NCBI GenBank assembly: GCA_903862425.1
Contig: CAIOYC010000016.1
Coordinates: forward strand, 1-64,000
Origin: an uncultured Caulobacterales bacterium
GTDB lineage: Bacteria > Pseudomonadota > Alphaproteobacteria > Caulobacterales > Caulobacteraceae
DNA length: 64,000 nt
Direction: 5' to 3'
Positions 25,776-33,984 of this stretch are shown piece by piece; within the stretch, counting starts at the first letter, position 1, and each line of letters opens with the position of its first letter. Below the pieces are notes generated by a model. It searched no databases, was not told where the DNA came from, and saw nothing but the letters and a program-made list of their open reading frames with translations. The translations under genes were made by a program, and so were the position numbers.

Positions 25776-26705
25776 TTAAGCCCGCCCCGCGATATAGCCG
25801 GCTCGCGGGAAATGTACGTGTAAATCGCCCGTCCGATCATGGTTTCGAGCGATGACAATCCTCTCCGGGTTGGCGGCTACCAGAAGTCCCTCAACCCGAT
25901 CTCGACCGTAGTCGTCGGCCATGACAAACACGGCATCTCCTGGATTTGCAGCCAGAGGATCTGCGGGGTCATGTGGCGGAGGTTGGGCCGGAGAGGACGC
26001 TCTTGCGATGTCCAAGGCTTCGGTCGAACTCAGCGGGATCGGCGTTCCATGCCCAAGCGCTTTTACCCTCTCTCGCCAAGGCCGGATGTGCGGCATTCCC
26101 GCCGTCAGGGCCTCCACAAGCGGTTCAAGGTTGCGGCCGAGGAACCAGAAATTCATGTAGGTCGCCGCGTCCGCCAAGGTCGGGGCAGGCCCCGATAGCC
26201 AGCCCGAGGCGCTCGCCGCGAGCTGGGTGTTGAGCCAACCTGCCTGAGCGCGCCATTGCCCCTTCATCGGCTCGACAGCCGCCTTCATCAGGTTTGGATC
26301 AAACGGGCGACCGGACAGCTGCTCACGGTCTTTCAGAAAGGCCTCCGGCACGTGTTCACCGATCGTCCCGAAGATAATCGGGACAGTGGTTTGAAAGAAA
26401 AGGCGATCGGCCCACCAGTTAACGGCCCAGACGGCGCCCTCAGCGCCGACCGGGATCATGGAGGGAGCGGCAAGGCGCCGTTCGATCTCGGCTAGCATGA
26501 TCTGCGTATCGCAGTAGACGTCAGCGCCAATCTGCAGGGCCGGTGTACGGCGATACCCGCCCGTGAGCGGCACAAAGTCCGGCTTGGGCATCATGCTAGG
26601 AATCTCGACAGATCGCCACGTCGCCTTCTTCAGACCCAGAGCCACGCGGACCTTCTCGGAGAAGGGAGACGTTTCGTAGTGGTGCAGGATCAGTTCGTCG
26701 GCCAT
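25776..26705 (-). CDS. Glutathione S-transferase family protein with C-terminal extension
   Basis: 309 residues; AAGGAG precedes the ATG at 26705. The thioredoxin-like N-domain has HHYETSPFSEKVRVALG and RRTPALQIGADVYCDTQIML (the cis-Pro TPAL), and the helical C-domain ends around 230 with SGPAPTLADAATYMNFWFL. About 75 further residues (DPLAANPGDAVFVMADDYG onward) form an extra beta-rich module not usual in GSTs. The substrate is unknown. It lies 46 bases upstream of the LprI-like gene on the same strand. Confidence 0.85.
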   Translation of the reverse strand: MADELILHHYETSPFSEKVRVALGLKKATWRSVEIPSMMPKPDFVPLTGGYRRTPALQIGADVYCDTQIMLAEIERRLAAPSMIPVGAEGAVWAVNWWADRLFFQTTVPIIFGTIGEHVPEAFLKDREQLSGRPFDPNLMKAAVEPMKGQWRAQAGWLNTQLAASASGWLSGPAPTLADAATYMNFWFLGRNLEPLVEALTAGMPHIRPWRERVKALGHGTPIPLSSTEALDIARASSPAQPPPHDPADPLAANPGDAVFVMADDYGRDRVEGLLVAANPERIVIARNHDRTGDLHVHFPRAGYIAGRA

Positions 26706-26766
26706 GAAAAGGCTCCTTGTTCTTGTTGCTCGCAACGAACGCCCGCTACACAGGATTTCCAGCCTT

Positions 26767-27324
26767 CTAGCGAATGTGGTGCGGAGGACTTGCGCCAGTC
26801 CAATCCGGCGGCCGGAATGTGGTGTTGTCCGGCGCCTGAGGCAGTTTGGCGGAATAGACCGGCCCCCAGACCTGCTCGCCCGTCGCCACCTGCTTGCAAA
26901 TGTGATGCGACACGGCCGCGTTACGGCTTTCGACAATCCAGCCATCCTGCGACCAGGTCGACGTCTGACCGATGTAGACAACGTAGGCATAGCCGCCGTT
27001 GCGCACGCGCACGTAGTCGATCCCGCCCCCGGCATGTGCGGCCACACCAGCGGTGAACGCTTCTGGATGGGCGGCCTGGGTGATCTCCAGGTCGAGCTTT
27101 TGCGGCGAGCCAGACAGATAGCGCAGCCGGGTTTGCTTACTTCCCAAAGCGACGGGCGCGGCGCAGAGCGAAACGATCTTCCCGCCTTGAGCACAGCCGA
27201 ACACCACCGCTTCGGTCTTGGCGCAAAGAGAAGTTGGGCGGGCTGTCTCCGCTCCAGCCGCAGAACCTAACATGCCGCCCAGGCTGAGCAACACGACGAA
27301 GGGGACAATTCGGTAAGCCAGCAT
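26767..27324 (-). CDS. Secreted hypothetical protein
   Basis: 185 residues with a signal peptide (YRIVPFVVLLSLGGMLGS, cleavage after AGA). The mature part has paired cysteines (SLCAKTEAVVFGCAQGG and VSLCAAPVALG) and a beta-rich pattern, RYLSGSPQKLDLEI and GGIDYVRVRNGGYAYVVYIG. Similar unnamed exported proteins are common in proteobacteria. It lies 61 bases before the GST start on the same strand, so they could be cotranscribed. Confidence 0.75.
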   Translation of the reverse strand: MLAYRIVPFVVLLSLGGMLGSAAGAETARPTSLCAKTEAVVFGCAQGGKIVSLCAAPVALGSKQTRLRYLSGSPQKLDLEITQAAHPEAFTAGVAAHAGGGIDYVRVRNGGYAYVVYIGQTSTWSQDGWIVESRNAAVSHHICKQVATGEQVWGPVYSAKLPQAPDNTTFRPPDWTGASPPHHIR

Positions 27325-27415
27325 CCGTCACACCCTGTCATACTCCTGCGTGTCAGCTATGGCCCGAAAACGAGGTTGAATATACCTCATGGACTTCGGC
27401 CCCACGCATGGTGCT

Positions 27416-27679
27416 CTACGACAATCGCTTGCGGGCGCTGAACGCCGTCTTTTGGCCGGGGCGATCCTTTCGGACCTTTTGCTTGCAGGCCCGGACCAGA
27501 GCGTCTGCGTCAGGCGCCTCGCTTGGGTTTAAGCGCCAGATTCGCTGCGTTCATTGTCGAAGACAAAGCCTCCCGCGGCAGTGTCAAACCGGAATGTGAT
27601 GTAATCCGTCCAATGCTCCTCACAGGCCACACCGCTCTGTACGGTGAAATAAGGCCCCTTGACCGCGATCACGCCGTCG
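27416..27679 (-). pseudogene. 3' fragment of a conserved hypothetical gene, cut by the IS6-type element
   Basis: Reading from the IS end, the frame gives DGVIAVKGPYFTVQSGVACE then WTDYITFRFD and FVFDNERSES, and then meets TAA. If one base is added after SES the frame continues WRLNPSEAPDADALVR to a stop at 27416. The paralogue at 47652-48075 keeps the frame at this point, so this copy has a one-base deletion. The 5' part is missing, removed at the junction with the IS6-type element. Confidence 0.75.
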
Positions 27680-28512
27680 GGCTCTGTCAGACGAAGTGCA
27701 CCCAGCCGGCAGCTAGGGCATAAGCTTGGCCTATGGCCCGTGCCCGCAAGCCCAAGACACCGTTCTATCGGTTCAACTCGTCTCCCGAGATCATCCGGCT
27801 CGTGGTGATGATGTACGTCAAGTACCCGTTGTCGCTCCGTAACGTGGAAGACCTGCTGGCCGAGCGCGGGATCGAGATCTGCCACGAGACGGTCCGGTTC
27901 TGGTGGAACCGCTTTGGGCCCATGTTCGCCTCAGAGATCCGTCGCAGGCGAGTGGATCGGATGAAGGCCTATACCCACTGGCGATGGCACCTGGACGAGG
28001 TCTACGTGAAGATCAACGGCGAGACGCACTACCTGTGGCGTGCGGTGGACCACGAGGGCGAGGTGCTAGAATCTTTTGTCACCAAGGAGAGGGACAAGGC
28101 GGCAGCCCTGAAGTTTATCAAGAAGGCGCTTAAGCGCCATGGCTCTCCCAAAACCATCACCACCGACGGCTTGCGCTCCTATCGGGCAGCCATGAAAGAG
28201 ATCGGCAATGCTGAGAAGCAGGAGATCGGCCGCTGGGCTAATAATCGGTGTGAGAACTCACACCTGCCCTTCCGACGACGGGAGCGGGCCATGCTGAGGT
28301 TCAGGCAAATGAAGAGCCTGCAGAAGTTCAGCTCCGTCCATGCCGCCTTCCACAACCACTTCAACAAGGACCGTCACCTCACCCAGCGAGAAGACTTTAA
28401 GGCCCAACGCTCAGCCGCCCTGGCTGAGTGGAACTCTCTCATGGCCTAGCTTCGCCCTCCCCTGCCGGCAGTCCGACAGGTGGAGACAAGTTGCGGTTAG
28501 ACTGACAGCACC
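27680..28512 (+). mobile_element. IS6-family insertion sequence, complete
   Basis: 833 bases with ends GGCTCTGTCAGAC (27680) and GACTGACAGCACC (to 28512), an imperfect inverted pair like the GGCTCTGTTGCAAA-type ends of IS6/IS26 relatives. It carries one transposase gene. The flanking 8-mers CGCCGTCG and CTTCGAAG do not match, so there is no target duplication. Both flanks are truncated genes of different kinds, which suggests an adjacent deletion or recombination between copies after insertion. Confidence 0.87.
27733..28449 (+). CDS. IS6-family transposase
   Basis: 238 residues. N-terminal helix-turn-helix region (SSPEIIRLVVMMYVKYPLSL), then DDE catalytic residues in WHLDEVYVK, TTDGLRSY and NRCENSHLP, with the last followed by RRRERAMLRFR. 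It is the only uninterrupted copy in this window; three broken relatives lie at 32405, 33705 and 49878. It could act in trans on the miniature elements, whose ends resemble those of this IS (inference). Confidence 0.93.
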   Translation: MARARKPKTPFYRFNSSPEIIRLVVMMYVKYPLSLRNVEDLLAERGIEICHETVRFWWNRFGPMFASEIRRRRVDRMKAYTHWRWHLDEVYVKINGETHYLWRAVDHEGEVLESFVTKERDKAAALKFIKKALKRHGSPKTITTDGLRSYRAAMKEIGNAEKQEIGRWANNRCENSHLPFRRRERAMLRFRQMKSLQKFSSVHAAFHNHFNKDRHLTQREDFKAQRSAALAEWNSLMA

Positions 28513-28708
28513 CTTCGAAGCGATCCTGATCGGTCAGTTGGGCGTAGAGGTGACCGGCTTCGTAGCTCACAACCATCACGAGGCCCGGGGCCAGCTCATA
28601 GTGACCAACATAGGTGGAGAGGGTTCTGGCGTCCTGAGCATGAGCGCCGCCAAAGATGAGTAAGGCGGAGGCGGCGGCCAGCTGGCCCTTACGGATTGTC
28701 TGACGCAT
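28513..28708 (-). pseudogene. 5' fragment of a secreted DUF3471-like protein, truncated by the IS
   Basis: The start codon, a signal peptide (MRQTIRKGQLAAASALLIF, cleavage after AHA) and LSTYVGHYELAPGLVMVVSY with LYAQLTDQDRFE are intact, after which the frame enters the IS6-type right end and stops inside it. YVGxYELAPG-GxLxAQLTxQ is the usual start of the small beta domain found alone or at the C-terminus of beta-lactamase-like proteins. The rest of the gene is absent. Confidence 0.75.
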
Positions 28709-28718
28709 GGGATTCCTT

Positions 28719-29258
28719 TCAATGCAGGTTGAGGGCGTCGATCTGGCGTTGCAGCCGTTTGCTGGTGGCGCGTGAGGCGAGGCCGGACGAGAAGAAGCCG
28801 ATCGCCACGACGGCGTCAGCCAGCAGCATTCTCCCGCTCAAAGGATCGGGCGCCGCGGCCACCAGCAAGGCGTAGGCGAGGACCAGCGGCAGGAAACACC
28901 AAAGCCACAGCGTGTCGCGCACCGTGCGTTCACCAAGAAGTTGGCGGCGGTGGAATTCGACGCTCGCCAGGCCCGGATCCTGACCGGCACCTTTCCGCAG
29001 CCAACGCCAATAGAAGGCGACGGTCATAGCGCCGACCCAGGCGAGGTCGATGGCGAAGCTGACCCGCGCCAGATTCGAAGCGGCCGTGCACAGAAACCAG
29101 CCGAACAGGAGGGCGCTGACGCCAGAGACCGGTAAAACGACCGCCGCCTCGCAGGCCTTGCGGGTCCGGAAGCGGCGAATCCGAACCTCGATATCGGCGA
29201 CGGACATGGTGGGCGTTTCCGGGGTTTGGGTCTGCCAGCGGGCCTTAAGATCGGTCAT
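28719..29258 (-). CDS. Membrane protein paired with an ECF sigma gene
   Basis: 179 residues with four hydrophobic segments (VLPVSGVSALLFGWFL, VSFAIDLAWVGAMTVAFYW, LWLWCFLPLVLAYALLVAA, LADAVVAIGFFSSGL). The N-terminal 30 residues are soluble, with QTPETPTMSVADIEVRIRRF. The ATG overlaps the end of the sigma reading frame, the usual place for an anti-sigma or sigma-linked membrane protein. The family is not recognised; anti-sigma role is inferred from position. Confidence 0.75.
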   Translation of the reverse strand: MTDLKARWQTQTPETPTMSVADIEVRIRRFRTRKACEAAVVLPVSGVSALLFGWFLCTAASNLARVSFAIDLAWVGAMTVAFYWRWLRKGAGQDPGLASVEFHRRQLLGERTVRDTLWLWCFLPLVLAYALLVAAAPDPLSGRMLLADAVVAIGFFSSGLASRATSKRLQRQIDALNLH

Positions 29259-29775
29259 GGCCGCCTCCCTGATTAAATTGGCGGACGAGCACGGCTTTCA
29301 GCCGATGGATCTTGGTGGCGACAGCGCCGGCCTACAGGCCTGTGACTTCACCTATCGCCGCGGCGTCGAGATCTTCGAGATTGAGCAGGACGATCTGGCG
29401 ATCGGTGGGCTGCAGGCGGTGGACCAAAGCCATCAGCCGGTCGAGCACCTGCCTATCGCCGGCCTCGCTTTCGGGATTGGCGCCGTCGACGGTTTCAAAC
29501 GTCTCCTCGAGTTGCGCCAGGCCCTCCAGGCGATAACGGCGCGTTTTGACGATATGGCTTGCGCCCAGGTTATGGGCGATCCGGTATACCCAGGTGCGGT
29601 TCGAGCAGCGGCCGTCGAAGGTAGCGAAGCTACGCCACAGCGCCACGTGGATGTCCTGGATCAGGTCACGGCGCCGATCCGCATCGGCTTCATAGGCGCG
29701 CGCCAGTCGATCGATGGCTGCCCCAAATGTCTTGGCGGCCTCCAAATACTGCTCGTCTTGACGCCCTCGCCCCAT
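29245..29775 (-). pseudogene. ECF RNA polymerase sigma factor with in-frame amber codon
   Basis: Region 2 is clear (RRRDLIQDIHVALWRSFATF, then TWVYRIAHNLGASHI) and region 4 begins normally (LQPTDRQIVLLNLEDLDAAA, IGEVTGL). At 29332-29334 the frame has TAG, then continues without shift AGAVATKIHRLKAVLVRQFN to TAA 29245-29247. The interrupted helix-turn-helix should read GL-S-AGAVATKIHRLK; one base change (TCG to TAG) explains it. The shortened 147-residue product would lack the DNA-recognition helix. The downstream membrane gene is intact. Confidence 0.8.
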
Positions 29776-30001
29776 CGCCGTCCCAACCGGTGGTTTGAGA
29801 AGATAGTCGGTTCGGCGGTAGATTTCTTACATCGGGCTTCGCAGCTGGCCGCTCGGCGCCAATTCCGGACGCTCGGCTCGTTCCAGAAAGCCGACCTTAG
29901 GTATGATGGCGAAGGACCGGTTCCTGTGGTTTGGCAACCGGCGCTATCGACCCGCTGCTAACGTTGGATGGTGTCCTTGACCGGCCGGTATCTGCTCTAG
30001 C

Positions 30002-30904
30002 TCAGCGTTTAAGATCGAACGCCGCGAAATTTAGGAAGGCGCGGACCTTTGCCGGCATGTGCCTCCGCGAGGCGTAGTAGGCGTAGAGCGGGAAGCTCTC
30101 CTCGGCCCAGTCAGGTAGGACTTGCGCCAAGCGTCCGCTCTCAAGCCATGGCGCCAAGCCGAGTTCAAAGCCCTGGAACAACCCTGCTCCCGCCTCACAT
30201 GCCGCCAGCGCTGCCGAGGGCTCATCAAACAGCAACCGCCCCACCACTAGCTTCTCGACCACCGCCCCCTGGCGATGAAACTCCCAGGTGAAGGGCCTGC
30301 CAGTTTGGGGATCTCGAAAGAGGATCGCTTCATGCTGGGCGACATCGGAGGGCTCCGTCAGAAAGCCTCGCCTAGCCAGATAGGCCGGTGCAGCGACGGT
30401 GATGACTTTCGTATCCAGGAGGTGTCGCGAGATGAGGCTTGAGCCGACGGGTGGGCCAAATCTGACAGCGAGATCGACACCCCCATCAAGCAGATCTTCG
30501 AACGTGTTGGTGACCCGCAGCTCGACGAACAGTTGGGGGTGTGAGGCCAGAAACCCTGGTAGCCGCGGCGCCAACACGACGCGTGCAAACCAAGGATCGA
30601 CACTCAGTTTCAACCGACCGCGAACCTGGGCGGCGTCGTCCGCCGCCGTCTCGGCGGCTTCGCCTATTGTCTCGAGAAGCGGCGCAACCTCGGCATAGAA
30701 GCGCGCGCCGGTCTCCGTCAGGTTCATTTGTCGGGAGTGCCGGTCGAACAGGCGCGCGCCAACCTGGGCTTCAAGACGAGCGATGGCCCGGCTGACCCCA
30801 GAAGGCGTCAACCCTAAGGCCTCAGCCGCGCGTACGAAGTTTCCATTCTCCACGACAGAGACCATCACGCCAATGCCGGAGAGAAGACGGCCGTCGAAAG
30901 CCAT
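30002..30904 (-). CDS. LysR-family transcriptional regulator
   Basis: 300 residues: N-terminal winged helix (FVRAAEALGLTPSGVSRAIA, LEAQVGARLFDRHSRQ) and a periplasmic-binding-like effector domain. The layout is of the CrgA/DmlR-type that ends LNFAAFDLKR. It is divergent from the SDR gene at 30998 with a 93-base space that holds a palindrome, so it probably regulates that SDR and itself. Confidence 0.92.
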   Translation of the reverse strand: MAFDGRLLSGIGVMVSVVENGNFVRAAEALGLTPSGVSRAIARLEAQVGARLFDRHSRQMNLTETGARFYAEVAPLLETIGEAAETAADDAAQVRGRLKLSVDPWFARVVLAPRLPGFLASHPQLFVELRVTNTFEDLLDGGVDLAVRFGPPVGSSLISRHLLDTKVITVAAPAYLARRGFLTEPSDVAQHEAILFRDPQTGRPFTWEFHRQGAVVEKLVVGRLLFDEPSAALAACEAGAGLFQGFELGLAPWLESGRLAQVLPDWAEESFPLYAYYASRRHMPAKVRAFLNFAAFDLKR

Positions 30905-30916
30905 TCGTGAATTTCC

Positions 30917-30933
30917 GTCACTATTGAAGTGAC
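30917..30933. promoter_or_regulatory. Palindrome in the LysR-SDR divergent promoter
   Basis: GTCACT-ATTGA-AGTGAC, perfect 6-base arms, centred 20 bases from the LysR start and 73 from the SDR start. It is a good candidate for the LysR-type binding box. Confidence 0.45.
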
Positions 30934-30997
30934 AAAGATGCGTTGGATTCCACTCACCTCAAAGCGGATTGTGCCGCCACCAACCCTGGAGATGGCG

Positions 30998-31717
30998 ATG
31001 AACCTGAAGTCGAAGCGTGTTGTGGTGCTGGGCGGAACAGCCGGCATCGGGCTGGGCGTGGCCAGGGCGGCCATAGCGGAGGGTGCAAAAGCCGTCGTAG
31101 CGTCTAGTTCGCAGGCCCGGCTCACCGCCGCACTGGGCGCCATCGGCGGCCAGGCCGAAGGTCGCTTAGTCGACCTCGCCGATGAGGGGGCTACCCAATC
31201 CTTCTTCGAGCAGGTTGGGCCGTTCGATCACCTTGTCTATTGCGCTGGCGAGCCCTTGCAGCTCCTTGGCGCCGATGCAGACCTCGCCGTCGTGCGCAAG
31301 TTCTTCGAGGTTCGCTACTGGGGCGCGTTTGCGGCGGCGAAGCACGGTCACAAGCTGATCCTCCCGGGCGGCTCGATCGTACTCACCTCAGGCACCGCCA
31401 GCGCTCGGCCGCTCGGGCCGGGCTGGGCTGCTGCCTCAAGCATCTGCAGCGCAATGGAGGGGCTCACCAAGGCGCTAGCGGTTGAGCTCCAGCCGCTCAG
31501 GGTGAACTGCGTCGCTCCAGGCGTCGTGAAGACCGATCTTTGGTCCAGCATGACTGACGTTGAACGCGACGCATTCTATTCGGCGGAGGCAGACCGCCTG
31601 CCCGTCCGGCATGTCGGCGAAGTCGACGAAATCGCCCAGGCCTACGTCTATCTGATGAAGCAAACCTATGTGTCGGGACAGACGCTCTACGTTGATGGCG
31701 GCGGATTGCTTGCGTAG
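30998..31717 (+). CDS. SDR-family protein with non-canonical active site
   Basis: 239 residues from ATG 30998 (GGAG 8 bases before; ATG 30992 also possible). Rossmann motif VVVLGGTAGIGLGVAR; C-terminal RVNCVAPGVVKTDLW and SGQTLYVDGGG are intact. The usual YxxxK is missing: the segment reads PGWAAASSICSAMEGLTKAL. The Ser of LTSGTAS is present. A small group of SDRs shares this lack and may act on different chemistry or be regulators. Likely controlled by the divergent LysR. Confidence 0.87.
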   Translation: MNLKSKRVVVLGGTAGIGLGVARAAIAEGAKAVVASSSQARLTAALGAIGGQAEGRLVDLADEGATQSFFEQVGPFDHLVYCAGEPLQLLGADADLAVVRKFFEVRYWGAFAAAKHGHKLILPGGSIVLTSGTASARPLGPGWAAASSICSAMEGLTKALAVELQPLRVNCVAPGVVKTDLWSSMTDVERDAFYSAEADRLPVRHVGEVDEIAQAYVYLMKQTYVSGQTLYVDGGGLLA

Positions 31718-32047
31718 GCTTGGCCTGAGGCGGCCCGCGCGCTTCAGGGGCGGCCGCGAGCCCTCCATGATCGGGCCTGGGCCGCACTGGCAGTCGATGT
31801 CGCTTGCGCGGGACTAAAATCGGGGCCGCGCCGCGGCTTTGCGCCAGAAGCCGAAGTTGGAATCGCGGCGCACAGGCGACATTGATATCTCGCCGGGAGC
31901 GGAAGTTCCTGTGGGCCTCGACTTAGATCTCACGAGATCAAATTCGCGAGGCGTCGGCTGGCGCCGGCCGAGTGAGCGTGGCAGGTAGACGACTGCTGGG
32001 GGTTTTATCGAAAAGACCTCTACCTAGATCAGCGTCACGACTGCGGT
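31718..32047. other. Interval without gene
   Basis: No supported coding frame, terminator or repeat was found in these 330 bases, apart from the promoter presumably needed by the truncated gene at 32048. Confidence 0.5.
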
Positions 32048-32352
32048 ATGGATCAGCCCCCAGGAACGATAGGCGAAAGGTCGGCGCTTATGCCGGGCCG
32101 CTGGGGGTTTGATCTCACCATCGTTGCCCTCATCTTCATCGCCTATACCTTGACCATGTGGGTGGCGATGGACCTGAGCTTCGGCTCCGCGCTCATCGGG
32201 GCGATGGCCAATACCGTCCCGGTCGCCGTCTTTGGCGCAGTGGTGCGCAACCTGATAATCCAGCGGTTAGCGGGGCGGCCCGCATCGATTCAGATCGCGG
32301 GTCACGTGATCCTTTGCCTGACCTTTACGCTCCTCTCGCTATGGCTCCTGTT
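32048..32352 (+). pseudogene. 5' fragment of a membrane protein, truncated by an IS6-type element
   Basis: About 102 residues remain: a short soluble start, then three helices (FDLTIVALIFIAYTLTMWVA, LIGAMANTVPVAVFGAVV, AGHVILCLTFTLLSLWLLL). The frame runs into the left end of the IS at 32353. The helix pattern with GRPASIQIAGHV between helices resembles the sensor part of LytS/YehU-like histidine kinases, but the kinase half is absent, so this is a guess. Confidence 0.65.
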
Positions 32353-32928
32353 GGCTCTGTCAGACCAAGTGCACCGAACCAGCACCTGAGGCATAAGTTC
32401 AGCCATGGCCCGAGCCCGCAGATCCAAGACACCGTTCTACCGGTTCAACTCGTCGCCTGAGATCATTCGCCTCGTGGTGATGATGTACGTGAAATATCCG
32501 CTGTCGCTTCGGAACGTGGAAGACCTGCTGGCTGAGCGCGGGATCGAGATCTGCCACGAAACCGTGCGGTTCTGGTGGAACCGGTTTGGCCCCATGTTCG
32601 CCTCGGAAATCCGCCGCCGGCGCGTCGATCAGATGAAGGCCTACACCCATTGGCGGTGGCACCTCGATGAGATCTACCTGAAGATCAACGGCGAGATGCA
32701 CTACCTGTGGCGGGCGGTGGATCACGAGGGAGAAGTGCTGGAATCCTTCGTCACCAAGGAGAGGGATAAGGCGGCAGCGCTGAAGTTCATCAAGAAGGCG
32801 CTCAAGCGCCACGGCTCGCCGAAGGCCAGCCGCCATGGCTGAGTGGAAGTCCCTCATGGCCTAAGCCCCGCCCTCCCCTGCCCTCACTCCACCCAGTGGA
32901 GACAAGTTGCGGTTAGACTGACAGCACC
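32353..32928 (+). mobile_element. IS6-family element with internal deletion
   Basis: 576 bases with ends GGCTCTGTCAGACC and GACTGACAGCACC. The transposase frame starts at 32405 and is normal to KKALKRHGSPKA, then jumps to the last codons (AAMAEWKSLMA) out of frame and stops at 32842; the deletion removes the second and third catalytic residues. No target duplication (CTCCTGTT against CACGTGCG). Non-autonomous, but both ends are kept. Confidence 0.85.
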
Positions 32929-33112
32929 CACGTGCGCCATAGTGATCTCAACGGCTGAGCTTCCTAACCTCATACACAGACCCCTGACGCTCAACGAGGG
33001 TATCGGCCATCTGCTCAACAAGGGTTACGGAATCGTCGTTCAGGGCCGTAAGGAGCGCTTTACTACTTTCCAGGCCTGCGCCGCCCTGAAATCCCTCCAG
33101 TCGTTGTGCTAA
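32929..33112 (+). pseudogene. 3' fragment of an unknown gene next to the IS right end
   Basis: The frame AELPNLIHRPLTLNEGIGHL, then NKGYGIVVQGRKERFTTF and LKSLQSLC ends at TAA 33110-33112 and enters from the IS with no start of its own. Protein-like composition suggests the tail of a gene whose front was lost. Family not recognised. Confidence 0.4.
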
Positions 33113-33148
33113 GTTCTGCTCCCAAAATTAACACTGACAGGGGTTGCC

Positions 33149-33421
33149 GTGGCCCACCAGTTCGCCATGTCGGACAACATCCAGTTGGCTGCAGCCGCAA
33201 ACCCGTTCAATCTTGAGGTCGAGACGATCATCAGGGCCGGCGCACCCATCGAGTTCGCCGGTACCGAGCTGACCACGGTATCTCACGACGCGATCCCACC
33301 TTCGCGGTTCGAACTGCCTGCTGCTGCTGAGAGTCGCGACGACATCATTAGGCGCATCGACGCGACTGCCACGGACCAGTGGGTCACCGCGTTCCGATCT
33401 CCGTCCGGGCAGGTCTGGTGA
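33149..33421 (+). CDS. Unknown open frame, possibly degenerate
   Basis: 90 residues from GTG 33149 with AGGGG nearby. After its TGA the same frame has a second TGA and then reads GWLDSNNQTLIVDPNDTFLE, so the two pieces may be one decayed gene. The minus strand across the same bases is also open and begins with an IS110 fragment, so strand choice is unsure. No known family seen. Confidence 0.25.
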   Translation: MAHQFAMSDNIQLAAAANPFNLEVETIIRAGAPIEFAGTELTTVSHDAIPPSRFELPAAAESRDDIIRRIDATATDQWVTAFRSPSGQVW

Positions 33422-33508
33422 TGTCCGAGTTGAGTCGAAAGCGCCGGTTGGCTGGACTCCAACAACCAGACCTTGATCGTCGATCCGAACGACACCTTTC
33501 TGGAGGGC

Positions 33509-33574
33509 GCTGTCAAGGCAATGGACCTGGAAGACAGACTTGGCGAGATCGAGCCCGATTGTGATAATCGTCAT
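33509..33574 (-). pseudogene. N-terminal scrap of an IS110-family transposase
   Basis: MTIITIGLDLAKSVFQVHCL is the near-universal start of IS110 transposases with the first catalytic Asp in GLDLAK. After about 22 residues the sequence diverges, so only the 5' end is left. Confidence 0.7.
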
Positions 33575-33704
33575 GGCGGATGGCCTCTGCAATGTGGATG
33601 CTCAACGACAGCCACCTTATGGCGCTAAGACGCCGGACACAGGGGCCATCCACCCCATCAGCCCAAACTTGCCTGAGGCGGACGCAGGCGGCTAGCTTGG
33701 CCCA

Positions 33705-33818
33705 ATGGCCCGCTCGACCGACCCATTTCGCTACTTCGACTCATCACCGGAAGTGATCCGCCTCGTCGTGATGATGTAAGTTCGCTACCCGCTCTCGCTG
33801 CGCAATGTTGAGGACCTG
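33705..33818 (+). pseudogene. N-terminal scrap of an IS6-family transposase with a stop codon
   Basis: MARSTDPFRYFDSSPEVIRL and VVMM are followed by TAA 33777-33779 where the intact copy has Tyr, then VRYPLSLRNVEDL before homology ends. Upstream at about 33657-33670, CATCAGCCCAAACTT resembles the right-end inverted repeat of miniature family B. Confidence 0.75.
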
Positions 33819-33864
33819 CAGCGCCAGATCCCGGCGCGGTCTATCGTTGGCCTTATAGGAGAGT

Positions 33865-33878
33865 TGGAACCGGTTCCA
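33865..33878. promoter_or_regulatory. LacI/GalR-type operator-like palindrome
   Basis: TGGAACCGGTTCCA is a perfect 14-base palindrome with central CG and fits the LacI-family form TGNAANCGNTTNCA. It lies 107 bases before the OtnK-like start, the place for a repressor site of that operon. No LacI-family gene is in the window. Confidence 0.6.
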
Positions 33879-33984
33879 TTGAGTGGCGTCGGCGTCGTAG
33901 CCTCTTGTTGTATTCGATAGTTTTTAATATCGTTTCGGCATGATGCTTTGTACCTCTAAGCGGAATGGTGGGTCACGAGAGGCT

